Shown: positions 29,973 to 39,300 of the stretch, piece after piece
Layout of the letters: every line of letters starts with the position of its first letter
How positions within the stretch are numbered: the first letter of the stretch is position 1
Notes under the pieces: model-generated
What the model saw: the letters and a program-made list of their open reading frames with translations, nothing else
Databases searched by the model: none
What the model was told of the DNA's origin: nothing
Translations under genes and position numbers: made by a program
Assembly (NCBI RefSeq): GCF_013402915.1
Contig: NC_050720.1
Location: forward strand, 310,001 to 374,000
DNA: 64,000 nt
Direction of reading: 5' to 3'
Source: Zygotorulaspora mrakii
Lineage: Eukaryota > Ascomycota > Saccharomycetes > Saccharomycetales > Saccharomycetaceae

Positions 29973-31544
29973 ATGTCTGCGGCAGTTTCTAATATGTTCG
30001 ACACCATTTTGGTGCTGGACTTCGGTTCTCAATATTCTCACTTGATCACTAGAAGATTGAGAGAGTTCAACATCTATGCTGAGATGCTTCCTTGCACCCA
30101 AAAGATTTCTGAGCTGGGTTGGAAACCAAAGGGTGTTATCTTGTCGGGTGGTCCTTACTCGGTGTATGAGGAAGGCTCTCCTCATGTTGACCGCGCAATC
30201 TTCGATTTGCAGGTGCCGATCCTCGGTATCTGTTATGGGTTGCAGGAACTGGCCTGGATCGACGGAAGTCATGTCGGCCGTGGCGACAAGAGGGAGTACG
30301 GGCCGGCTACCTTAAATGTGGTCGACTCAAACCACCGTTTATTCAAAGGCATTGACCGTTCGATCGTTTGGATGTCACATGGAGACAAGCTGCATGGGCT
30401 GCCAAGCGACTATGAGGTTATTGCCACATCTGAGAACTCTCCTTACTGTGGTATTGGCCATACGAAAAAAGACATCTTTGGCATTCAATTCCATCCAGAG
30501 GTTACTCATTCTACCCAGGGCAAACTTTTGCTGAAGAATTTTGCAGTTGATATTTGTAAGGCGCAGCAAAACTGGACCATGGAGAACTTCATTGAGACTG
30601 AAATCCAAAGAATTAGAAACCTTGTTGGACCCACTGCAGAAGTCATTGGTGCTGTGTCTGGTGGTGTTGACTCCACTGTTGCATCAAAACTTATGACTGA
30701 AGCTATCGGTGACAGATTTCACGCAATTCTTGTTGACAACGGTGTCCTGAGATTGAACGAAGCCGAGAATGTTAAAAAAACTCTAGTTGAAGGGTTAAAT
30801 ATTAACTTGACAGTTGTAGACGCTTCTGACGAGTTCTTGGATAAATTGAAAGGTGTCACCGATCCTGAAAGAAAGAGAAAAATCATCGGTAATACCTTCA
30901 TCCATGTGTTTGAAAGAGAAGCTGCAAAAATCAAGCCGAAGGACGGCAAAGATATCGAATTCTTGTTACAAGGTACTTTATACCCAGATGTTATTGAATC
31001 TATTTCATTTAAAGGTCCCTCTCAAACTATCAAAACCCATCATAATGTTGGTGGTTTATTGGAAGATATGAAATTGAAACTAATTGAGCCATTGAGAGAA
31101 TTGTTCAAAGATGAAGTTAGACATCTTGGTGAATTGTTGGGTATTTCTCATGAACTAGTCTGGAGACATCCTTTCCCAGGTCCAGGTATCGCGATTCGTG
31201 TTCTTGGTGAAGTGACTAGAGCACAAGTCGAAATTGCGAGAAAGGCTGATCACATCTACATTGAAGAGATCAAAAAAGCTGGATTATATAATAATATTGC
31301 TCAGGCCTTTGCCTGCTTGCTGCCAGTTAAGTCTGTTGGTGTTATGGGTGATCAAAGAACTTATGAACAAGTTATCGCTTTGAGAGCCATTGAAACTACT
31401 GATTTCATGACAGCCGACTGGTATCCGTTCGAGCACGACTTCTTGAAAAGAGTCGCTTCTAGAATCGTTAATGAAGTTGACGGTGTTGCAAGAGTTACCT
31501 ACGATATTACTTCTAAACCACCAGCTACTGTTGAATGGGAATAA
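29973..31544 (+). CDS. GUA1: Gua1, GMP synthase (glutamine-hydrolysing)
   Basis: The 523-residue enzyme (S. cerevisiae 525) converts XMP to GMP with ATP and glutamine. The N-terminal class I amidotransferase has nucleophile Cys87 in GICYG and the HPE motif in QFHPEVTHS. The ATP-pyrophosphatase domain has the PP-loop SGGVDS at residues 229-234, and the C-terminal dimerisation domain ends KPPATVEWE, as in S. cerevisiae. The frame is open to a TTG at 29958, but the ATG at 29973 gives [20 protein letters not shown], which aligns with the yeast start. Codon use is strongly biased, in keeping with high expression. The upstream palindrome and Gcn4 core are listed separately. Confidence 0.97.
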   Translation: MSAAVSNMFDTILVLDFGSQYSHLITRRLREFNIYAEMLPCTQKISELGWKPKGVILSGGPYSVYEEGSPHVDRAIFDLQVPILGICYGLQELAWIDGSHVGRGDKREYGPATLNVVDSNHRLFKGIDRSIVWMSHGDKLHGLPSDYEVIATSENSPYCGIGHTKKDIFGIQFHPEVTHSTQGKLLLKNFAVDICKAQQNWTMENFIETEIQRIRNLVGPTAEVIGAVSGGVDSTVASKLMTEAIGDRFHAILVDNGVLRLNEAENVKKTLVEGLNINLTVVDASDEFLDKLKGVTDPERKRKIIGNTFIHVFEREAAKIKPKDGKDIEFLLQGTLYPDVIESISFKGPSQTIKTHHNVGGLLEDMKLKLIEPLRELFKDEVRHLGELLGISHELVWRHPFPGPGIAIRVLGEVTRAQVEIARKADHIYIEEIKKAGLYNNIAQAFACLLPVKSVGVMGDQRTYEQVIALRAIETTDFMTADWYPFEHDFLKRVASRIVNEVDGVARVTYDITSKPPATVEWE

Positions 31545-31689
31545 ACCAACAAACAACAATAGAAATTTATATACATATGTATTCTGAACTAATAATCATT
31601 CCTTTACTGCTCCCATACCTTAACATAGAACAAATTAGTTAATCATTTTCGATAGACTCTTATGCTGAACCACTATGCCGAACTGGCCA

Positions 31690-31912
31690 TCTGGTGCATG
31701 CATTACCACACAAACAAGTGATCGCATCTAGGTTCTATCAATGCCTTCCCCGGGAATATGCATTGGTGCACTGTAACTGTTTGTTTTGGAATCTCTCTAC
31801 TTGGTGATATATAATTCAAGAGCTAACTAACCTTTAACTAGCTTCAAAACTCTGTCGATAAATCAAGAATTCGCATAAGGGTCCCTTCTAGATCGTAAAA
31901 TAGCACATATAA
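31690..31912 (+). ncRNA. candidate H/ACA snoRNA, positional counterpart of snR5
   Basis: GTGCATGCAT (31694-31703) can pair with ATGCATTGGTGCAC (31758-31771, with a bulge), forming a long 5' hairpin. An H-box-like ATATAA follows, near 31811. GAGCTA/TAGCTT-type pairing comes next. Then CGAT...ATCG encloses the palindrome AAGGGTCCCTT. The sequence TAGCACATAT (31901-31910) places ACA three bases before a possible 3' end. S. cerevisiae snR5 (about 204 nt, guiding 25S pseudouridines) is, from memory, between CAF20 and HEM4. Boundaries are approximate and the guide pockets were not verified against rRNA. Confidence 0.3.
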
Positions 31913-31935
31913 CTTTCCTGAGGTATAGAGAGAAA

Positions 31936-31957
31936 CAGTTGCTTTGATGAGCAACTG
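31936..31957. repeat. Perfect hairpin, 8-bp stem
   Basis: CAGTTGCT (31936-31943) and AGCAACTG (31950-31957) are exact reverse complements separated by 6 nt. It lies 120-140 bp upstream of the HEM4 ATG and just after the candidate snoRNA, so it could belong to that RNA's 3' region or to the HEM4 leader. Confidence 0.7.
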
Positions 31958-32076
31958 CAATAGTTTCAATGCTCTGTTGCAGATCTTGCTAAGCTCTAGA
32001 CTCTTTGCCGCTTTATTTGATAATTGGATATCGAGAGCGGCAATCTTTTGAAAATTCATTCAACTCTGATATATTA

Positions 32077-32901
32077 ATGGTGAACAAGATCCAAGAAAAC
32101 CTGCAATTGAGATTCCCAATGAAAGCGCTCCTATTGAAGAATAAGACGTCGCAATTAGATAAATATGATACTTTGTTCAAGTCAAACGGGTTCGATCCCG
32201 AATTTATGCCTTTGCTAACTCATACTAATGTAACAGAAGAATTTTTGCAACTAATTGAGAGCCCTGGGTACCTTGATAACCTAAGATATATTATAATAAC
32301 CTCTCAAAGAACTGTTGAATGCTTGAGTGAATCTGTTTTGCCACTTTTAAGCCAGGAAGCGAGGTCTAAACTTTTGGGTAAGACTATTTATACGGTGGGT
32401 CCAGTAACGAAGGACTTTTTGAAGCGAGTTGGGTTTCAACACCTTAGAGGAGGCGAAGACGCCGGCAATGGAAATGTGCTTGCTGATATTATCATTTCTG
32501 ATCTGTTAGGAGTCGAAGACAAGGAAGAGGTCAATGAACACTCTATCCATGAACTTTTGTTTTTGGTTGGTGAGGTGAGAAGAGACATTATTCCCAAGAA
32601 ACTCTCACAAAGAGGTATAAACGTCAGAGAAGTCGTGATGTACAAGACCCAGAATATTCAAGATAACGCTTCTCGATTTCAAAACGCCATAAACAACAAA
32701 TGTTGGGTAGTATTCTTCAGCCCACAAGGAACGGAAGGGATACTGAAATGCTTGAATGAGGAAGTTTGTAGAAAAATAAAAATTGCTAGTATTGGCCCAA
32801 CCACCGAAGAATATTTAAAAAGTCATGGCATTACTCCCGATATCGTAAGTCCTAAACCCGATGCTGAAAATTTGTTGAATGCTATCCGATCGTATGTATA
32901 A
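32077..32901 (+). CDS. HEM4: Hem4, uroporphyrinogen III synthase
   Basis: The 274-residue protein (S. cerevisiae 275) closes hydroxymethylbilane into uroporphyrinogen III in haem and sirohaem synthesis. Conserved yeast Hem4 segments are visible: ALLLKNKTSQLDKYDTLF, YIIITSQRTVE, TIYTVGPVT, GGEDAGNGNVLADIII, LFLVGEVRRDIIPKKL and the C-terminal VVFFSPQGT and ASIGPTTEEYL. The first ATG is 32077; an alternative at 32119 (MKALLLKNK) sits closer to the conserved core. The frame itself is open from a TTG at 32005. It converges on TRS130 with 30 bp between stops. Confidence 0.95.
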   Translation: MVNKIQENLQLRFPMKALLLKNKTSQLDKYDTLFKSNGFDPEFMPLLTHTNVTEEFLQLIESPGYLDNLRYIIITSQRTVECLSESVLPLLSQEARSKLLGKTIYTVGPVTKDFLKRVGFQHLRGGEDAGNGNVLADIIISDLLGVEDKEEVNEHSIHELLFLVGEVRRDIIPKKLSQRGINVREVVMYKTQNIQDNASRFQNAINNKCWVVFFSPQGTEGILKCLNEEVCRKIKIASIGPTTEEYLKSHGITPDIVSPKPDAENLLNAIRSYV

Positions 32902-32931
32902 AAACTAGCTAAGGTGAATTCAGATCTAATT

Positions 32932-35900
32932 TTAGAGAACTAAGATAGTCTCAGAAATATTTGAATTATCAATTCTTGCAAGCTCATCACAGTCGACGTT
33001 TGTAATCTCAACTCGAGGAAAGCTCAGGTAGCCCTTCTTTAGAGGTATAATATCAATTTCTAGTTCAGTGTACGTTGTCAAAAGAAGCAGTCTTTTTTTG
33101 CCGTGAACTAACCATTCATTACTGTTAATAATTTCAAAGACAAATGATCCAAAGCTCTCGGTTTTGCCCCATTTTTCAACAGCTCTATCAATTTTTATCT
33201 TGACCGGTAAGGGCATTCCGACTTCGTGTGACGGTTGATCATCACCCTTTATAATCTCAAGATAGAAGAGGTGTTCTACTTTTGGCATTTGTACGGGGAC
33301 AATTAAAGTTCTCGTAGCTAGGTTTTTTGCATATCCAGAAATATCAATTTCTGATAATTGCACACCATTAATAATTCTTTCCAAGCAATCAATCATTCCA
33401 TTAGCAACAACGTCTCCCATCGATAATTTTTCTACATGATGCAACAAATCTTTCATTTCAAAGCTACCTTTAGTCAGAATTATCAACCAGCTCCGTTGAA
33501 AAGAATTGTAGTCGTATTGAAGTTTAGGCAAAACGAAATACTCCCAAAATGATTTCCAGACTTCAAAATGACTATGCCACTTTATATTTCCCTGAACCAA
33601 GACCGCATCAGTAACTAGTTGGTCTAACTGCTCCTTTAAGGTATTATAGGACACTGCTAAATGAAATATATCAGCGGGGTCGTATCTCTTCGGAGTCCTG
33701 ATTTGATAGCAATTCAGACAGTATTCATTTGGATCTGCTGTTAAGTATTTCAGGGATTCAGGGCTGTATTCGCCCGATATTTCATAGTGATCGATATCCT
33801 TTGGAGGAAGTAATTTTGATGAATGCAATATAATTGGCTCCTCAAATGTTGAGGAATTTAAGAGGAACTTGAATATAAATAGGTCTCTTTTGAAGATGTC
33901 TTCTACTGATACCGAAACGGGAAGGTAGCACTCGATAAGAAATATTCTCTCTTCGCTATATCTCTGTGTGCAATCTTTCTTCACAAAAGATAGCCTGGTG
34001 TTCAGTTCAAAAGATGTTCTTGGGTCTTTCATATAATATGTTATTTTCTGATGCAGGTTTCGGCTACTGACTTTGAAACTATGAACATCCTCATCCGTCG
34101 AAAAGCTTACAGAAGATCTTGGTGGGATACCAATCCTTGGTACAAAAACCTCTAGATCAAACGTCTCAGTTTTATCGATGTTCCGGAATGAAATTTCAAG
34201 TTTATTTTCTTCTAGATTCAGTTCCCTAGCTTCACTTATGGTAAAAGACACACCTGTAGGATCGTACAGAGGATGTAAAAATATCTCATTTTTATCTTCG
34301 TTCGAAAATTGTCTTGTAAATATGGTATTTCCAGTGTTAACCTCAAAAGAAACTGGAAGAAAGGTTCCAAATCGTACATTTTTAGATTTTAAAGTATAGG
34401 ACTTTTGATACTCATTAATACTGATTTCACATGCTTCAAAAAACACAAAATCATCATTTGAATTCTTCAAGATAAGTTTCATAGTTTCCACCTCGATTTC
34501 TTTTGGAATCCCATGATTATCGATATGAATATCCATCGCATAAGTATTAGGAGCTGTGAGGTAGACCGTATTAGTTAAAACAACGTTCAGCAAATCATCC
34601 ATAGGGTAAAGTAATCTCACTGATTCTTTTTGTTGTATGGTAAAGAATTGATTACACCATTTTTTTTTCTCATCATAATCATCTGAAATCTTTAGAATAT
34701 GTAGCAATGCATTGCTCAGGATTGTAGAAACAGGTACAGCCTCACCCTCAATTATAAGCTCTGTTATAAGAGGACATTTGATCAATGAATTAATGAACGT
34801 TTGCAATATATTCTTTCCGATAAAAAGCCATTTTGATTGTGTATAATATTCGTGGCACGAAAGGAAAATAGAGACTGCCTCTTCATACTCTCCCCTTTGG
34901 TAATGGAAATTGCCGATCTCAATAAATAATATATCAACCATTCTTTGTCTTTTCCCTTCACAATTGTTGTAGATCGACATAATTTCCTTCGTTAATTTAA
35001 GGTAGTTTTCATGGTACACTTCTTCAGTGGAAAAAGTATCTTTAAATTTATCAAATTTATATGTGATTTTACTTTCAGGAAATATTTTGCTTGCTAATTT
35101 GAAGTTGGTGCATGATTGGACTCCTTCGATCCAACAATCACGTTTAGATAGAAGGACTTCGCCCCTGGTTTCCATCAAGTTTTCGGTGGGTAAACACTCA
35201 TATGCTTGACAAAGAAATTCGTATTTGAATTGTAGCCAGTAACTGTCATTTTTAAATATGGTTTCCATTTTGTATAGGAAATCGCGCAGCAGCTTATGCA
35301 CTGTCAAAACTTTCACGGTAGTCGAGTCACCTTTTAATTGAAGTTCCAATTTTCTAACAAAAAAATACCTGTAGAATCGTAGCTTAGTGAGTTTTTTACC
35401 TTTCAGCATTGTTCCAATAAAATAATAATCTGGACTAGATTCTTGCAGTATGCCGTGAGAACCGTCTAAATATCCATTTGGAAGTTCAGTTTTGAGATGT
35501 GGTACAACTTTCTTTTCTATAGAATTCAACAGATCTATTACTTGGTCATGCATGTTGAGGGCCAAATAAAGTTCAACTAGCTTCTCTCTTAATAGCAATT
35601 CATTGTCGAAGTTTTCTATTTTTTCGCCTAAATGTTCCAGTTCTTTTTGATAGTGGGTTAATCTCTGATAGAAGATACTAAGAACGAGCATTTTCAACTG
35701 ACCGCTCAACTGATTCCAAAATTCTTTCTTCTCCTGCGGTGATTTATAGACCGATCTCAACTCTAGCACTTTTACACTAGGAAAATCCTTATTTAACTTA
35801 TTCAGCAGAGGAGTCGTTTTGAACAGGCTCGAATCCACTACTTCTGAATTAGAATAAAATAAGACAAGTGGCATTGGAGACCTAAGAATATTTGTACGGT

Positions 35901-36219
35901 ACGCTAGAGCTTCGTCAACTGGCAGCCATTGTCTTATAAGTGGCCGTACCTTCGCTCTGTATTCATCCATAGATATGCAATTAACCACAATAAATCTTAT
36001 GAAGTGCATATGCTGGTATATTCCGTTGTCCTCTGACTTCGACTCATTTTTCAGATTCACAGCTAAAGTTTCTATTGTTCGTACAGTTCCATGTGGCGGT
36101 TTCCAATGAACATTCTTGAATGGAATTGAATCAAGGAACTCTTCTTTTACGTTCTCAAAGACCTCAAATGGATCAAAATAGCTAATGGATACGGCTGGAG
36201 ATATGAATGGAGCTTCCAT
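32932..36219 (-). CDS. TRS130: Trs130, TRAPPII complex subunit
   Basis: The 1095-residue protein closely matches S. cerevisiae Trs130 (1102). It has the TRAPPC10-type layout: an N-terminal region with FVVNCISMDEYRAKVRPLIRQW-like sequence, a helical middle with YEEAVSIFLSCHEYYTQSKW, and a beta-rich C-terminal half. No membrane segment is evident. Known role: TRAPPII exchange factor for Ypt31/32 (Rab11) at the late Golgi. It follows HEM4 convergently and starts divergently from ESC1 with 165 bp between the ATGs, corresponding to YMR218C-YMR219W. Confidence 0.93.
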   Translation of the reverse strand: MEAPFISPAVSISYFDPFEVFENVKEEFLDSIPFKNVHWKPPHGTVRTIETLAVNLKNESKSEDNGIYQHMHFIRFIVVNCISMDEYRAKVRPLIRQWLPVDEALAYRTNILRSPMPLVLFYSNSEVVDSSLFKTTPLLNKLNKDFPSVKVLELRSVYKSPQEKKEFWNQLSGQLKMLVLSIFYQRLTHYQKELEHLGEKIENFDNELLLREKLVELYLALNMHDQVIDLLNSIEKKVVPHLKTELPNGYLDGSHGILQESSPDYYFIGTMLKGKKLTKLRFYRYFFVRKLELQLKGDSTTVKVLTVHKLLRDFLYKMETIFKNDSYWLQFKYEFLCQAYECLPTENLMETRGEVLLSKRDCWIEGVQSCTNFKLASKIFPESKITYKFDKFKDTFSTEEVYHENYLKLTKEIMSIYNNCEGKRQRMVDILFIEIGNFHYQRGEYEEAVSIFLSCHEYYTQSKWLFIGKNILQTFINSLIKCPLITELIIEGEAVPVSTILSNALLHILKISDDYDEKKKWCNQFFTIQQKESVRLLYPMDDLLNVVLTNTVYLTAPNTYAMDIHIDNHGIPKEIEVETMKLILKNSNDDFVFFEACEISINEYQKSYTLKSKNVRFGTFLPVSFEVNTGNTIFTRQFSNEDKNEIFLHPLYDPTGVSFTISEARELNLEENKLEISFRNIDKTETFDLEVFVPRIGIPPRSSVSFSTDEDVHSFKVSSRNLHQKITYYMKDPRTSFELNTRLSFVKKDCTQRYSEERIFLIECYLPVSVSVEDIFKRDLFIFKFLLNSSTFEEPIILHSSKLLPPKDIDHYEISGEYSPESLKYLTADPNEYCLNCYQIRTPKRYDPADIFHLAVSYNTLKEQLDQLVTDAVLVQGNIKWHSHFEVWKSFWEYFVLPKLQYDYNSFQRSWLIILTKGSFEMKDLLHHVEKLSMGDVVANGMIDCLERIINGVQLSEIDISGYAKNLATRTLIVPVQMPKVEHLFYLEIIKGDDQPSHEVGMPLPVKIKIDRAVEKWGKTESFGSFVFEIINSNEWLVHGKKRLLLLTTYTELEIDIIPLKKGYLSFPRVEITNVDCDELARIDNSNISETILVL

Positions 36220-36384
36220 TGGCCTAAAATGTTTACGGTTTCGCTTCGATGTGCTTTTAAAATCATTTTATTGTTTACGTAGAAGCGCGCCTTTAAAGTT
36301 ATTCACATTTACAAGTAGTTTGAAAATTTAAACTACCTTATTTTACGTTGTACAAGAAAGGTACCTGTGCCACAATCTCTAAGT

Positions 36385-39300
36385 ATGTCCTCAGGGTTTT
36401 CTGACCTTAATGAGACAAATGATAACAACTTAAATCTCAAAATACCTACAAGAAACATTGAGAGGTTTAGCGCTGTGACATCTGAAAGAAACACAACTTT
36501 TGCGAGGTATACTCGAAGAAGCACCACCTACAGTAAAGCTTATAAGCGCCATAGAACATCTCAACCACAGAAGATGAGTGCTAGTCAGAAAACTGCACAT
36601 GAAGATAGTTCTAAAGCTCTCAGCTGGGTCGGATCTTTGATTAAAAGGGGTAGATCGATTTTGTCGAACTTAAAAGAGGAAGATAAAACGTTCGAAAAAC
36701 AGCTAAGGGAAGAAGCTGAAACTCATAGACTGCATGAAGAATTGGTGAATAATGTATTGAATGATGTTGACGGTGAAATAGTAGATGCAACTACAGGGAA
36801 AGGATACGGAACAGATACCTCTTTCAAGAATTTCGATGGAACCTTACGTGATAGCTTCACAGATTCAGGAGCTTCAAAGTCTGAGGATGATATCGAAAAT
36901 GAGAGCTGCTCCGAGAATGGTTTATTTGTGGATTTAGATCAACATGAGGATGAGGATCGAACAGAACCTGAGACAGAGCTAAATACTGTGATGAACACGA
37001 ATATTCACAAAGTCAATGAAAGCGACAAGGAGTCTATTGCAAGCGCCACCTCTATCATTATACTATCAGATTATGAAGAGAAGATATCGGCTGATGAACC
37101 TCCCAATAGACATACTACGACTAATCATATATTTGAAAAAGTCGTCGATAGAAATAAACTCAGGGATGATTATCAAGATCCTATACCATCTGAAGTGGAA
37201 TCTACAGAAGAAATGGACCAAGACGATGAATCTCAGTCCTCTGAATCAGATTCGGCATTATCGAGCACTTCATCGAACTCGAGATTTGGGCACTCTTCCA
37301 TTCCCAATGGTCTGGAGTATAATCCAATGAGAATGGTATTCAACGAATCTGGACATTTTGATGATTACAATAGCCATACTGCGTCTGACACGAGTATACC
37401 GCATCATGATGAACTGGAAAGTAAATCACCACGAATATCACTAGACGAAACACGGGTGGATTCTCAGGAAGAATCACAAAAACTGAAAGATAAAATGGAT
37501 ACTGCATCACAAACGAGAATCCATGAATCAACTGCAGAATCGCTAGACATATCAGGGGTAGAGGCAGCGGAAAATTCATCAGAACAATCCGTAGAAGAAA
37601 GCATAGCACGAGGAGAAGAATTGTTTGACTTAAACAATAAAACTAATGAAGACAAAATCTCTGCTGACTATGTAAACAAAGATGAAATTTATCCTACACA
37701 TGTTGATTATGGTCATGATAATCTGCATCGAGAGGATGGTGCAGTGTCGGAAGGCAATTCTATTGAGAAAAGTATTAGGCCAGCAAATACAGAGGCCATG
37801 CCCCAAAGGCTGGAAAGTCTCAAAGGGGAGAGAGTCGATACTGGAATTAACAAAGATGCCACGAAGGTACCGGAGGTTACAAATGCCTACACCACCACTC
37901 ACTCCATGGAGTCTGCGAATGACGGTACCCACTATGAGCTTCCTGGTAATATATATGACTTTGAAGCAATTGCTAACTTAGCCATGAGCCAAGTGCTCTC
38001 GGCTAATCACCTAGATCTTCAAGCCGAGGATCGGATAGATGCAGATCTTGGCGAAACATCTAAAATTGTTCAAGATTCTTATAATGAGAACCCTAGAAGT
38101 GAGCATGATTATAATGGGGAAAATCAAGAAGATTTATCTGATGGCAATATAGCTGTCTACACCGATGATGGAACGGATACGCATCAAGTATCCGTTCATG
38201 AAGGAGTCGAAGACTCTCCTAAGAGAACCCAAATGCCTCTATTAAGGAAAATATTCAAGCCTGATGCTGCGGAAACAGACGAGGACACAACTTTTTCTTC
38301 CGCTGCGGATGAAACTTTGTACTATTCAGTTGATGAGAATCTGGATCTTACCTCAAACAGTCAAGAACTACCGGTGGATGAAGAAAAGCAAATGAATTTG
38401 ACGTATGAAATCCACTTTACTGGATCAGCTTATAGCTCTGCATCTTCCGAGGATAATCGCGAAGTCTTAGAGCCTCCCGAGTATGTTTCACCACTTACAG
38501 AAAACCCTTTTTTAACGGCGTATGAGGGAGACCCAATCAGCCTTCTCCAGAGGACGTTGGCATCGATTGGGCAAGCGCCAAAGGTGTGTAGTCAAAAGAT
38601 GGAAAGCACAGCTGAAAGTACTCAGGTGCAGTTGGAAGAAGAAGGAAGCGAATTATGGAAGGATCAAGGTGAGAAAATGAGTACGAACGCCATTGAACGC
38701 GAGACAGCTCTGAATTCTGGCTCAAATAGAAGCACCACGAGTGATAATGTACTGAAATCAGAAATTTCTGTAAATAATGAACAGTCAAGATCGGAGCGTT
38801 CACTCGACGCTTCTGAGGGAGCTGGCGAAATTTTGTTGGAGGAGCTAGAATCTCCTGTAACGCCATGCCACATAGTCTTAACAAAACCGATAATCGAAGA
38901 TTCTGATTTTGAAAACGACAGTGCAGTCTTTGAAAACTCATTCATAGCCGAATTAAAGTCTGGAGACGATACCATAGCTGAAGCAATAGAAGATCTATAC
39001 CTGGTTGAAACTGATCCAGTAGTAGAATTCCCCGTGATATCGGCGGAAGCTTTTGAGACTTCAACTGCAGCATTTAATATTGAAGAACTGCAGGCTGGCG
39101 ACAATTCAATATCAATTGTTGAACAAGGCCAACTTTCGTTTGTAATTGAAGAGCCAATAATAGAACTCCCTGATGCAATGGATGAGCCGAGTATAATAGT
39201 GGAGGAGTGTGATGTGTACGAGAGAGCACCATCTACAAAACCTTTAGTAAGTTCAACTCATAATAAGAACGAACAGTACTACTCAAATTTCCTTAAAAAA

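Larger units (their letters stand above)
31545..32076. other. GUA1-HEM4 intergenic region with a candidate snoRNA
   Basis: This 532-bp gap lies between two tandem genes and has no reading frame of note. Several strong stem-loops are visible. From memory, S. cerevisiae snR5 lies just upstream of HEM4. The candidate RNA and one extra hairpin are listed separately. Confidence 0.55.

Noticed and set aside
37016..38941. Several 100-145-codon frames overlapping ESC1 on both strands
   Set aside because: Shadows of the acidic, Glu/Asp/Ser-rich ESC1 coding sequence.
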